A DNA stretch of 40,194 bases, taken from assembly GCA_021162805.1 (NCBI GenBank), contig JAGGXZ010000230.1:1-40194 (forward strand), written 5' to 3'. Below are positions 24,686 through 32,867 of the stretch, one piece after another. Below the pieces are notes generated by a model. It was not told where the DNA came from. It did not search any database and was given only the letters and a program-made list of their open reading frames with translations. The stretch comes from Candidatus Poribacteria bacterium. Lineage in GTDB: Bacteria; Poribacteria; WGA-4E; B28-G17. The position numbers and the translations under genes were made by a program. Every line of letters begins with the position of its first letter. Position 1 is the stretch's first letter.

Positions 24686-24714
24686 TCGCTCACCTCCTCC
24701 TTGTTCTTTTCCCC

Positions 24715-24888
24715 TCAAGCGTAGCGCCCGTTCCAGACTGATCGTCCGCCGTCTATCGTCCGCTGTCCGCAGCGAAAAACGGCGGACTGCCGACTGCGGA
24801 CGCTAGCCTCAGGATCTCCACTGCCTTCTGCGATAATACAGGCGGAAAGCATAAGTACGATAAACCCTAACGACGATACTACCTTCAT
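24715..24888 (-). pseudogene. Truncated lipoprotein gene ending in a short-period repeat tract
   Basis: A 57-codon ORF whose ATG overlaps the stop of the preceding remnant (ATGA, 24888-24885). The first 17 codons are a clean lipoprotein signal (MKVVSSLGFIVLMLSAC), followed by IIAEGSGDPEA. From about 24806 the coding sequence is replaced by a tract built on GTCCGC units, giving Arg- and Ser-rich codons and then a stop. The original gene was cut by this tract. The signal peptide could still be made, but no mature protein remains. Confidence 0.5.
24744..24801. repeat. GTCCGC-based repeat tract with crossed inverted repeats
   Basis: GTCCGC units occur at 24744, 24758 and 24765, and their complements at 24782-24787 and 24796-24801. 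GTCCGCCGT (24744-24752) pairs with ACGGCGGAC (24779-24787), and GTCCGCAG (24765-24772) pairs with CTGCGGAC (24794-24801). The two pairings cross, so an RNA copy could form a pseudoknot or switch between folds. It lies at the breakpoint of the truncated lipoprotein gene. Confidence 0.55.
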
Positions 24889-25187
24889 CCCCGATCTCCA
24901 CCCTCGGCATAGCTCAGGTAATACCCTTCGGCAGACCTCAGGAATCTCCTGCCCTTAAGGATCATTTTAACCTTTTCATCTCCCAAAAGCAAACCCATCA
25001 GGGGACCGGGATTCCTGAGGAGCCTCAAAAGGAGACTCATCTTTAAGGCCACGATCCTCTTGTAAAGCGACAGATTCTCCAGAGGGCCGGAGAGTTCCTC
25101 ATAGGCGGAGACGAAACGATCGGCCAGATCAGGGCCGAATCGGTTGGAGATGCTGATCGAATGGTAGGCGTAGCTGAAGACGCATCT
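24885..25187 (-). pseudogene. C-terminal remnant, possibly of an FAD-dependent oxidoreductase
   Basis: Directly after the stop of the lytic transglycosylase gene, in the same frame, the sequence reads VFSYAYHSISISNRFGPDLA, DRFVSAYEELSGPLENL and LKGRRFLRSAEGYYLSYAEG before a stop. There is no start until an internal ATG (MSLLLRLLRNPGPLMGLLLG). The helical, basic, Leu-rich tail looks like the C-terminus of geranylgeranyl-reductase-type flavoproteins. That family guess is weak. What is clear is a protein-like frame of about 95 codons without a start, so a truncated gene. Confidence 0.45.
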
Positions 25188-26816
25188 TCAATCCCACAGC
25201 AATAGCCTTTCAACTTTCGCCATATCCGATTCGCGCTCCGTGGGATCGGATTGATAGTCGTAGTATTGCTTCATGACCTTTGCGGCAAACCTTTCGGTCT
25301 GTCTGATCGCCGGTATGTTCTTCTTCACATTGCCCGGGCCGGAGTTATAGGCGCATATCGCTAGGACGTAATTTCCCGAGTATCTATCCACCATCTGCTT
25401 CAGATATCTCATCCCCGCCTCGAGGTTCTTGCGGGGATCGAACCTCTCATCGATCCTCGGATTTCTGACGGGATGTCTTGGATTCCGGTATCTGGGCACT
25501 TTTAGGCCGAGCGATCGCGCCGTGGAGGGCATCAGTTGCATCAAGCCGGCCGCTCCTGCCGGGGAGACGGCCCTTGGGTTGAAATTGGATTCCATCTTTA
25601 TAAGCGCCATAACCAGAAGCGGATCGAGATCGTATCTCTCCACCATCTCCTCAAACTTGCTTTTCCTCCCTGGCTCTTCGTTTCCGACCTCAGGTTCGAT
25701 CTCCACGGCGGGGGGATCGATGGAGGGAGAGGCGTCCAAGGTAATGGGAGGAGACGGCATCTGGATCTTTTCGTGTTTTGAATCGAGCTTCGGTTTGACG
25801 GTTATCCGCGGCTTATCCTTTCCCTGCTCGATCGATCGCATTGATTGAGGTATCTCAGCCGCTAGATCCACATCTATCTCCGGGGCTGATAGATCCTTGA
25901 AGAACTCAATTCCCCCTTTCCTGCTCGGCGGGGCGAAATCGATCTGCACCGATAACAGATGTTGATACCTCATTTCGGGATCGGATACATAGGCGTAGTT
26001 GAGCCTTTTGCCCCCGAAATCGAGGGATATCCCGCCGGTCAGGGTGGGTCTTTCAAGTCGCTGTGAGATCTTCTCCATCATACCGCCCCTGAGCGAAATC
26101 CATCTCCATCTCAGCTCGAAGCCGGATCGGAGGATCCGCCTGTCGGGGTTCACCGCCGCACTGAATCTGAAGGATCTGTGGGGATTGAGGTTAACCCCGA
26201 AGGTAAACTGCCTGTCAAATCGTTTCAGGAGATCTCCATAAGAGTTATAGATCCTGGTCCCGTTCAGATCCCTTATGCCTATCCCGAAACTCAGCCATCG
26301 GGAAGGCCGGACATCTACGCCGAAGTCGAAACTGATCGCCCAAAGGCTCTCCGGATCGGCTGCACGGTTATAGCCCACGTTCCATCCGAAGGCCACGCCG
26401 CTTTTGAACCGCTTCGCGTAAGAGAGCAGAACCTGATTATCCCCCGTCAGAAACATGCCGAAAGGGTTAAAGGGAGAATCTATCAGAAACCTGTCTTCAT
26501 AGTTCATATCGACAATGCTGAAACCAAGCACGCCCAATCGCCCTATGGGACATGCGGCCGATAACGCCCCCTGAGATAGATCATAGACGAACTCCCTGCG
26601 TTTTATGTCGGATATCCCGGCGGGGTTCCAGAAGACACCGGTAGGGTCATCGGAAAGCGAAGCAAAGGCACCGCCCATCCCCAAGGGTCTGACGCCTATA
26701 TCGCCTCTATATTCTGAGAAGGATCGAGCATATATCGTCAAGGTGAAAAGGATCACGACGACACACAGCATCCCTCGTTTAAAATCGGACGAATCTTTTA
26801 GGATCAACCGGCTCAT
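25188..26816 (-). CDS. Outer-membrane barrel (PorV/UPF0164-like) fused to a lytic transglycosylase (SLT) domain
   Basis: A 542-residue exported protein. The ATG at 26816 follows a GAGG/GAGGG site; an internal ATG (26771) is an alternative. Residues about 16-32 are the signal core. From 36, YRGDIGVRPLGMGGAFASLS, then DDPTGVFWNPAGISDI, is the hallmark start of PorV/UPF0164/FadL-like outer-membrane barrels, followed by alternating strands to about 300. A charged, Pro-rich linker (about 305-385) leads to an SLT lytic transglycosylase domain (about 390-515): ALIKMESNFNPRAVSP (catalytic Glu about 407), AGAAGLMQLMPSTARSLGL and AICAYNSGPGNVKK. The enzyme end would face peptidoglycan from the outer membrane. 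I know no common protein with this order. It overlaps the LysM-M23 gene by 38 bp, so the two are coupled. Confidence 0.8.
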   Translation of the reverse strand: MSRLILKDSSDFKRGMLCVVVILFTLTIYARSFSEYRGDIGVRPLGMGGAFASLSDDPTGVFWNPAGISDIKRREFVYDLSQGALSAACPIGRLGVLGFSIVDMNYEDRFLIDSPFNPFGMFLTGDNQVLLSYAKRFKSGVAFGWNVGYNRAADPESLWAISFDFGVDVRPSRWLSFGIGIRDLNGTRIYNSYGDLLKRFDRQFTFGVNLNPHRSFRFSAAVNPDRRILRSGFELRWRWISLRGGMMEKISQRLERPTLTGGISLDFGGKRLNYAYVSDPEMRYQHLLSVQIDFAPPSRKGGIEFFKDLSAPEIDVDLAAEIPQSMRSIEQGKDKPRITVKPKLDSKHEKIQMPSPPITLDASPSIDPPAVEIEPEVGNEEPGRKSKFEEMVERYDLDPLLVMALIKMESNFNPRAVSPAGAAGLMQLMPSTARSLGLKVPRYRNPRHPVRNPRIDERFDPRKNLEAGMRYLKQMVDRYSGNYVLAICAYNSGPGNVKKNIPAIRQTERFAAKVMKQYYDYQSDPTERESDMAKVERLLLWD

Positions 26817-27495
26817 CTTTCACCCTCACCTCAAAATGAAGATGTGGCCCTGTGGAAAGGCCGCTATTGCCCGAAAATCCGATCCTCTCCCCGCACTTGA
26901 CCCGTTCTCCCGGACTGACGGAGATAACGGATAGGTGACCGTATAGGGTCGAGATCCCGCCTTTATGCTCGATTATCACCGTCAGACCATATCCTCCCAG
27001 CCGTCCTGCAAAGGTCACCTTTCCGGCGGCCGCTGCTCTGACGGGGGTACCGATCCTGGCCGCCAGATCAACCCCCTTGTGAAACTCGCGTCGCCTTGTT
27101 ATCGGGTGTATCCGCCACCCGAACGGCGACGTCACACGGGCGCCGCGAGGGAGAGGGCTTGTTAACCTTAATTTCCCGCCGATAGAGCGGATAACGGACG
27201 TCGGGAGATAGGAGGTTTTCACCTTTCGACCTTCAATCGCTTTCCCTCGGTCACCTGCTGAAGGATCGGGATGTGGAATAATCAACGTTTGTCCGATCAC
27301 CAGATAATCCCTTGGCGTCATATGGTTAGCCCTCATGATCTGTTGAGGCGACACGTTATATCTACGGGAAATCTCCCAAAGGGTTTCACCGAATTTCACC
27401 CTATGCTTGATGGTGACAGATGAGGCGTGGGAGAAGGTGAGGGAGAAAAACATCAGGAGAGCCATGGCGGTTGCCGATTGGAAACGAGGTTTCAT
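26779..27495 (-). CDS. LysM-M23 peptidoglycan endopeptidase
   Basis: A 238-residue exported protein with GGGAGG before the ATG. Signal peptide about 1-24, one LysM domain (about 30-74, HRVKFGETLWEISRRYNVSP and DYLVIGQTLIIP) for peptidoglycan binding, then an M23/LytM domain (about 115-235). The zinc site is complete: FHKGVDLAA (His 139, Asp 143) and GPHLHFEVR (His 218, His 220). Such enzymes cut peptide crosslinks in the wall. Its tail overlaps the barrel/transglycosylase gene, giving a paired endopeptidase and glycan-strand cutter. It could assist insertion of an envelope machine or outer-membrane attachment. Confidence 0.92.
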   Translation of the reverse strand: MKPRFQSATAMALLMFFSLTFSHASSVTIKHRVKFGETLWEISRRYNVSPQQIMRANHMTPRDYLVIGQTLIIPHPDPSAGDRGKAIEGRKVKTSYLPTSVIRSIGGKLRLTSPLPRGARVTSPFGWRIHPITRRREFHKGVDLAARIGTPVRAAAAGKVTFAGRLGGYGLTVIIEHKGGISTLYGHLSVISVSPGERVKCGERIGFSGNSGLSTGPHLHFEVRVKDEPVDPKRFVRF

Positions 27496-27554
27496 CTTGA
27501 TCCTCCCTGTCGGTCAAGCTACAACATCTTCATCGGCAGCCGCTGGAGATATGT

Positions 27555-28328
27555 TTAGCTTGAATCGATCAGCCCGCCCATTCTTCCCTCAAAGGAACGC
27601 CTTTTCTCCGATATGAAAAGATCTACGATCAGAACTACATCTGAAAGCAGCGATTTGAAGGATTTAACCATCTCCTCGATGGCCTTCTCCGAAAGCCCAA
27701 GCTCCTCAGGATCCCTATTTATCCTTGCTTTTATCAGCATCGGCGCTATGGGTTCGATCGGCAGCTCCAGCACTTTCTCCATCCCTGAGATCCAACCTCT
27801 GAAATCCTCCATCAGTTTGATCTCATATTCGATGTATCCCTCGACCGATCCCCATGCCCTTTCGATCACCTGAGAGTGAGCCTTCGGATCCTCTAATACC
27901 TCCTCCGGATGAAGGTCATTCTCGGAGCAGTATCTCGCCATCTCCATCATGTATCCTCTGTACTTCGAGGTGATCTCCTTGAGCTTCTCCAGGTGACGAC
28001 CTTCGACCCTGAACTTGATGAATCCCAAATCGAACCCTTTCCCCAGTATCATGCCGCTGAAGATATCCAGAAGGCTGATCTCCTCACCTAGAGTTTCGAT
28101 GACTTTGCCGACCATCCCCGATCTTCTGACCTCGGAGAAAAAGGCCTCGCCGGGCGCGAACCTCATATAATCGAGGAGCATCAGAAAACCGGAGACGACG
28201 TATAGGATCGAGTATCCGTTGAGCTTATCTTTCAGCAACGGGAGCATCCTGGAGAATATCTCCTCGTTCTCGGCCGATTCCGCCTTCAGGATCGCCCTTT
28301 TAACCTCTTCCAAGTTTATCTCTCCCAT
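27555..28328 (-). CDS. Protein of unknown function, helical, next to wall enzymes
   Basis: A 257-residue protein that I do not recognise. It has GAGG 8 nt before ATG and no signal peptide. It is almost wholly helical and acidic (MGEINLEEVKRAILKAESAE, EEIFSRMLPLLKDKLNGYSI), with a hydrophobic patch (LYVVSGFLMLLDYM) and another near the C-terminus (DVVLIVDLFI). It is probably a cytoplasmic or membrane-associated scaffold. It is 10 bp downstream of the DUF6785 gene and 59 bp upstream of the LysM-M23 gene, so it is likely co-transcribed with both. Confidence 0.7.
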   Translation of the reverse strand: MGEINLEEVKRAILKAESAENEEIFSRMLPLLKDKLNGYSILYVVSGFLMLLDYMRFAPGEAFFSEVRRSGMVGKVIETLGEEISLLDIFSGMILGKGFDLGFIKFRVEGRHLEKLKEITSKYRGYMMEMARYCSENDLHPEEVLEDPKAHSQVIERAWGSVEGYIEYEIKLMEDFRGWISGMEKVLELPIEPIAPMLIKARINRDPEELGLSEKAIEEMVKSFKSLLSDVVLIVDLFISEKRRSFEGRMGGLIDSS

Positions 28329-28338
28329 CTTTCAAGCC

Positions 28339-30237
28339 TCAGTATAGGAATCTATACATCGGTCTCTCGATGGTTATCCCTATGAGCGCCCAAATGCTGC
28401 CTATTATGAACTCGCCGAGGATCAGGCCCATGAAGAAGGGGATGGCCTTTCTATGTGTCTTCAGTCCGCCCTGTTTAAGGATAAACCATTTGATAATGGA
28501 GCTGACGAAGATCGAGAACCAGAAGACGTTCATGGACCAGCTGCTGGAGATGGCAAATCCCGCCGGATGGAAGGGCCACCAGAAGATTCGCATTCGCATC
28601 ATCATGAGGAACAGGGTGATGCCCAATCCGATGACCATAGCGATGGTGGCAGGTCTGTCAGGGTTTCTGGGAGTTATGAGCCAGCTTTGAAGTCTGTTAA
28701 ATGGTCTCCACGCGAACCAGGTCCTCGCCCCTTCGATATATGAGATGTGTAGATACGCCCAGAATGTGGCGATGATCCCTATCGCCATGGCTAAGATCAT
28801 CGCCACAACCAGCTTTCTGTTATCTATGTTGGTTCTCTCAGCCAGTTTAAACCCCTCCAGCATATGAGGCATCGGATGGCCCCGGTACGCCCTGTTGAAG
28901 AAGAAGTAGTACGCGAACATCGTCAGGTTCTGAGGTCCCAGACGACGGGTGCCGAATATTTTGGGCAACATCTCATCCGGGCCCGTGAAATGCAGGTCAT
29001 GTACGGGAGAACCCAGCTCCGCTCTCATCCTGGTCACAGCGGTGGAGATCATGTAGTATATGACGAAAAACGCCAATATCACCCACACGCTCATGCCGGC
29101 CAGCTTGCTGAAGGCGAAGATATATCCGAAAGCCAGGATCATCCCGACCATCGTCCATCTGTAAGGCAGGGGCTCTCTGGAATCATCCACATCGCTTGCT
29201 CCAGCGAAGATCTTCCTGATCACGTTCCATAGGTGTCTTCTGGTGGCGATTATAGCTATGATACAAAGCCCTATGTATGCCCCGAAGGATTGTTCCGTTA
29301 TAAAGGGGAACCCCGGCATACCTCTGACCCCTATAGCTGCCCCGGCTATCCTCTCAACCTTCCAGAAGATGTAGAAAAACCAGCATGAGAAGGCCAGATC
29401 CAGCGGGATGAAGAAGGCTAAACCCACGGCAAAGGGGAAAAGCGCTATCGGCGTCCACCCTATGGCGTTCCAAGGGCTTGAGGTGAAATATGGATGTATA
29501 TCGTAGAGCTTGCCTCCGAGGCTCGGGACGTTGGGATAGAGGTAGTTCAGGCCGTTTATAATGTCTATAGTTGCCGCGATCCCAAATCCCAGCCATAAGA
29601 GCTTGCTCCTCAAAGCGCCCGTAGCGCCGCCACCCCTGGTCATCTCGAGGGGCAATTGAATGATGGGATAGCTGAGCTTTTCATATTCGGTCCACTGCTT
29701 CCGAGCGAAGATGTTTATACACAACATCACAAAAGCCAGCGAGAAGAGAAAACCCGACCAGGTGAGGGTAGGGGTGACCCATGTCCTTATGTGATCCCAT
29801 CTGTAGAGGGTCGATTCGCCGCGATAGTAGTCCACGAGCTGTCTGACGTCCTTGATCGCCACCCAATCGGGGATATATCTGTGAAAAAGCTCGGCCCATT
29901 CGTTTTCGGGCGTAGCATACCAGAAGGCATGAGGGATCATCGGGATCAGAACGCGAAGCATGTCATGTCCCGCCAGGGAAGAGGCGATCGAGAGCATGAT
30001 GTAAACGGTCAATATCTCGCCCTGACTGAAAGCATATCTGGGGATCAGCTTGAGTATGGCGAAATTGAGCAGGGTCATACAGAATATGCAGAAGATGACG
30101 TTGAAATAGAGCGAGACGGTGGTGGGATATCCCTGCCCGGCTGAATCCATGATCCAATAGGCGTTGAAGGGGATCAACAATATCCCAATCAGGATCGCAC
30201 GGAGCGTCGCCCCTTTATTGGGTGGCGGCTGTTTCAC
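28339..30237 (-). CDS. DUF6785/DUF6784-type polytopic membrane protein
   Basis: A 632-residue inner-membrane protein with about a dozen or more transmembrane helices. Start GTG at 30237 with GGAGGTG. Landmarks I associate with the DUF6785 family are FSQGEILTVYIMLSIASSLA, MRAELGSPVHDLHFTGPDEM, FFFNRAYRGHPMPHMLEGFK, FWWPFHPAGFAIS and IKWFILKQGGLK near the end. Function is unknown. The repeated conserved loops and length suggest a transporter. The family is widespread in Poribacteria, Planctomycetes and relatives. It has its own extended -10 promoter (30270-30298) and is the first gene of a leftward series with wall-modifying enzymes. Confidence 0.8.
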   Translation of the reverse strand: MKQPPPNKGATLRAILIGILLIPFNAYWIMDSAGQGYPTTVSLYFNVIFCIFCMTLLNFAILKLIPRYAFSQGEILTVYIMLSIASSLAGHDMLRVLIPMIPHAFWYATPENEWAELFHRYIPDWVAIKDVRQLVDYYRGESTLYRWDHIRTWVTPTLTWSGFLFSLAFVMLCINIFARKQWTEYEKLSYPIIQLPLEMTRGGGATGALRSKLLWLGFGIAATIDIINGLNYLYPNVPSLGGKLYDIHPYFTSSPWNAIGWTPIALFPFAVGLAFFIPLDLAFSCWFFYIFWKVERIAGAAIGVRGMPGFPFITEQSFGAYIGLCIIAIIATRRHLWNVIRKIFAGASDVDDSREPLPYRWTMVGMILAFGYIFAFSKLAGMSVWVILAFFVIYYMISTAVTRMRAELGSPVHDLHFTGPDEMLPKIFGTRRLGPQNLTMFAYYFFFNRAYRGHPMPHMLEGFKLAERTNIDNRKLVVAMILAMAIGIIATFWAYLHISYIEGARTWFAWRPFNRLQSWLITPRNPDRPATIAMVIGLGITLFLMMMRMRIFWWPFHPAGFAISSSWSMNVFWFSIFVSSIIKWFILKQGGLKTHRKAIPFFMGLILGEFIIGSIWALIGITIERPMYRFLY

Positions 30238-30269
30238 GTTTCACCTCCGAACCGGTTAATCACCTCGAT

Positions 30270-30298
30270 ATTTTATCACCGACCAGGCACACGTTCAA
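30270..30298 (-). promoter_or_regulatory. Extended -10 promoter for the DUF6785 gene
   Basis: Minus-strand TTGAAC (30298-30293) and TAAAAT (30275-30270) are 17 bp apart, with TGA before the -10 (TGATAAAAT). It sits 33 bp before the start at 30237 and back to back with the promoter at 30320-30348. Confidence 0.7.
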
Positions 30299-30319
30299 GT
30301 AGAGGTAAAAAACGACTCC

Positions 30320-30348
30320 TTGCAACGGCCTTAATTTTATGATAAAAT
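30320..30348 (+). promoter_or_regulatory. Extended -10 promoter for the 284-residue secreted protein gene
   Basis: TTGCAA (30320-30325) and TAAAAT (30343-30348) are 17 bp apart with TGA before the -10, giving the same TGATAAAAT as the divergent promoter 22 bp to its left. The ATG is at 30381. Confidence 0.7.
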
Positions 30349-30380
30349 TCTATTTGTACTTTCAGCTAGGGAGGGATAGA

Positions 30381-31235
30381 ATGAAAATAACGGTAGCTTT
30401 TGTGCTTCTCTTAACCCTGGGGCTGGGGCTTTCATATGCCTCAGACATAGCCTTTTATGTTGGGCACTGGAACACAGACGGGTGGTACGACGAGTCACAA
30501 TTCAAGGATGTCGAGACGATAATCAACGAGACGGGGAAGATGTTCAAGGACATTAAGAAGTTCGATGACGATCATCTGAAGGAGTTCGAGGCATGGGCTA
30601 AGGACAACATGAACGATGGCGAATTCGATATCATCTGGCTTAACGGATGCATGCCAAGCGCCCTTTATCCTTATCCAAACAAGGAGCCCGATGGTTCCGT
30701 TGCTGAAGGTTGGCTTGACGGAGGGAATATGTTCATAAACGTCGGTGACTGGTTTGCCTATGTCTCTTATGAGTGCGGGGGAGCCAGGTGTACGCAGAAC
30801 GGCTCGCAGGGTGCTGCTAATATACTGGATCTTGGAACGGGGATTATCACCGCCGCCAATAACACCATGATGAAGGTGACTCCTACAGGCAAGAAGTATC
30901 TACCGAGCCTTGAGAGTCCCTGTAAAACCGATAGGCCTGTCGTGCTCACCGAGGTTAAAGACCCGTGGGAAGTAGCGGCGATATTTGCCTCCTTGGGCGG
31001 CTCTGATGATCCTGCTAAGGAATCCCAAGCTGATCCGGTCGTCATCCACAACAAGCAGACGAACGGTTATGTTGCTATAATAAACCAGGCTGCAGGTGGA
31101 CCTGCAGGTTGGTTGAAGGATAGAGGTAAAGTGTGTGCCGAATTCATCAAGAACTGGGTGGCTGAAGTCGTCGGCCTCACCCCCGTCGAGCCTCAGGATA
31201 AGCTCGCCACAACCTGGGGTGAAATCAAGAGATAA
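30381..31235 (+). CDS. Secreted protein of a family known mainly from Poribacteria, with KLATTWG C-terminus
   Basis: A 284-residue exported protein. The true start is the ATG at 30381 (GGAGGG upstream), giving signal peptide MKITVAFVLLLTLGLGLSYA. The mature chain starts DIAFYVGHWNTDGWYDESQ and continues FDIIWLNGCMPSALYPYPN, GGNMFINVGDWFAYVSYECG and GAANILDLGTGIITA. The layout recalls ThuA-like or glutamine-amidotransferase-like folds used on sugars, but catalytic residues are not clear. The last 18 residues (TPVEPQDKLATTWGEIKR) are set off from the fold. They share a pattern with the end of the LamG protein at 6657. Four Cys could form disulfides. It is monocistronic: its own promoter at 30320-30348 and a hairpin at 31247-31278. 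Confidence 0.75.
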   Translation: MKITVAFVLLLTLGLGLSYASDIAFYVGHWNTDGWYDESQFKDVETIINETGKMFKDIKKFDDDHLKEFEAWAKDNMNDGEFDIIWLNGCMPSALYPYPNKEPDGSVAEGWLDGGNMFINVGDWFAYVSYECGGARCTQNGSQGAANILDLGTGIITAANNTMMKVTPTGKKYLPSLESPCKTDRPVVLTEVKDPWEVAAIFASLGGSDDPAKESQADPVVIHNKQTNGYVAIINQAAGGPAGWLKDRGKVCAEFIKNWVAEVVGLTPVEPQDKLATTWGEIKR

Positions 31236-31246
31236 AAGCAAGTACC

Positions 31247-31278
31247 GGCGGGAAGGGGATGAGAATCCTCTTCCCGCC
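31247..31278 (+). terminator. Strong hairpin terminator between convergent genes
   Basis: A 14-bp stem (31247-31260 with 31265-31278, one G-U pair) with a GAGA tetraloop, 12 nt past the stop at 31235. There is no T-tract after it on the plus strand, so it may act as a folded mRNA end or as a weak bidirectional stop for the leftward operon ending at 31316. Confidence 0.6.
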
Positions 31279-31315
31279 TATGAGAGCTCACAAGGAGCTG
31301 ACCAACCGGTAGAAG

Positions 31316-32500
31316 CTAGAGGGCTCCGAACTTGTAGTTGAGGCAAAGGGCGGTTAGATCATCATCCATGTGTTTCCCTCCGGCGAAGCTCATGACCTTA
31401 TCTAGGACGAAATCGAGAAGCCTATCGGAAGGCATGGTCAATCCCTCTTTGAGGATCTGACGGAGCCTATCCAGTCCGAAGATCTCATTCGACCTATCCC
31501 TTGTTTCGAAAAGACCGTCGGTATACATGAAGATACCATCCCCGGCCCTCAGCTGAAGCGTGACATCCTGATATTTAGACTCCTGAGCGAGGCCAAGGGC
31601 GATAGAGTTCGGGGTTGTGATCATATCGATCTCGCCTTCACTTCTTCTCAGCAGGAACGGCGGAGGATGGCCGGCGTTTGAGAAGATCATCTCCCCGGAT
31701 CTGGCATCCAGACGGATATAAGCCGCTGAGGCGAACATCATGGAATAGGATTTCGGCATGACAGCGGCAAATCGGTCGTTCATCTGAGACAACAATTTTG
31801 AGGGGGCAGGATCATACCGAAGGAGGCTCGAAAGGAGCGTTCTTATGATCGCCGTCACCATCGCAGCCTGTGGTCCGTGTCCCATCACGTCGGAGATGAA
31901 AAGGCCGAGACAGGATTCTGAGACGGCCTGAAGGAAAAAGAAATCACCTCCGACGGTGAAAGTCGGCACATATCTGTAGTCGAACTCCACCCCGCAGATC
32001 TTCGGTATCTCCTGTGTCATCAGCGCCTGCTGTAGTTCCCGCGCCATAAAGAGCTCCGTCTCAAAGAGCAGGTTTCTCTCCTCCAGCCGTTTATTGGCTT
32101 CCACCAGCTCATCATGGAGCCTTTTGACGCGTAGCGAGGATCTCACCCTGGCGAGGATCTCCACCCGTTCGAAAGGCTTGGTTATAAAATCATCCGCCCC
32201 GTATTCCAGCGCCTTGGTTTTCTCCCTCCTTCCGCTCAGCGCCGTCACCATGACGATCGGAACGGCGATCGTTCTCGGATCCGACCTCAGCCTTCTGCAG
32301 ACCTCATAACCGTCCATGCCGGGCATCATCACATCTAGGAGGAGAAGGTCGGGGGGATTCTCCAGCGCCATCTCCACGGCGTCTTCTCCGCAATATGCCT
32401 CCTCCACCTCATATCCCTGTGAGGTTAAAATCCGTTTGAGCAGCCTCACGTTTCTCGGATCATCGTCCACGACGAGTATCCTCGGGACACGCTCATTCAT
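31316..32500 (-). CDS. Response regulator with PP2C/SpoIIE-type phosphatase output (RsbU-like)
   Basis: A 394-residue cytoplasmic protein. I use the ATG at 32500, which has GAGGG upstream and overlaps the stop of the DivK-like gene; the TTG at 32512 is less likely. A receiver domain (about 1-122, phospho-Asp 56 in LLLLDVMMPGMDG, KP pair in DDFITKPFE) is joined by a coiled-coil linker (RLHDELVEANKRLEERNLLF) to a PP2C-like SpoIIE phosphatase (about 180-392, TVGGDFFFLQAV, ISDVMGHGPQAAM, FSNAGHPPPFLL, IFMYTDGLFETRD, MDDDLTAL). Such proteins dephosphorylate anti-anti-sigma factors and so turn on a general stress or motility switch. Here phosphorylation probably comes from the hybrid kinase two genes upstream. 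Confidence 0.92.
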   Translation of the reverse strand: MNERVPRILVVDDDPRNVRLLKRILTSQGYEVEEAYCGEDAVEMALENPPDLLLLDVMMPGMDGYEVCRRLRSDPRTIAVPIVMVTALSGRREKTKALEYGADDFITKPFERVEILARVRSSLRVKRLHDELVEANKRLEERNLLFETELFMARELQQALMTQEIPKICGVEFDYRYVPTFTVGGDFFFLQAVSESCLGLFISDVMGHGPQAAMVTAIIRTLLSSLLRYDPAPSKLLSQMNDRFAAVMPKSYSMMFASAAYIRLDARSGEMIFSNAGHPPPFLLRRSEGEIDMITTPNSIALGLAQESKYQDVTLQLRAGDGIFMYTDGLFETRDRSNEIFGLDRLRQILKEGLTMPSDRLLDFVLDKVMSFAGGKHMDDDLTALCLNYKFGAL

Positions 32501-32867
32501 CTCCACCCTCAAGCGCTTTGGCTATAACCTTTGGCAGTTCTCTCGTATCTATGGGTTTGCTCACATAACCGTCACAGCCCGCCGAGAGTATCCGTTCCCT
32601 GTCACCTTTCATGGCATAGGCGGTCACAGCTATGATCGGTATATCGCCGAATTTATCCTTGATCTTTCTCACAAGCTCCAGCCCATCTATCCCCGGCAAT
32701 TGTATGTCCATGAGTATCAGATCGGGCCGATTCCTCCTGACGGCCTCCAACGCCTCGGCGCCGTTTTGAGCCTCTATCACCTGGTATCCATGCGATCTAA
32801 GCAGTACCTTCAAAAGCCTCCGATTTCTCGCGTTATCCTCGACGATCAATATCTTTTTTTCCTCCAT
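32493..32867 (-). CDS. Single-domain response regulator (DivK/CheY-like)
   Basis: A 124-residue receiver domain with no output part. Acidic pocket Glu10-Asp11, phospho-acceptor Asp 54 ([15 protein letters not shown]), Thr 82 and Lys 104 (YVSKPID) are all present. GAGGAG stands 8 nt before the ATG. The start lies inside the kinase gene (22-bp overlap) and the end overlaps the phosphatase gene (8 bp). It is a likely phosphate shuttle between the hybrid kinase and the phosphatase regulator, or a phosphate sink. Confidence 0.92.
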   Translation of the reverse strand: MEEKKILIVEDNARNRRLLKVLLRSHGYQVIEAQNGAEALEAVRRNRPDLILMDIQLPGIDGLELVRKIKDKFGDIPIIAVTAYAMKGDRERILSAGCDGYVSKPIDTRELPKVIAKALEGGDE

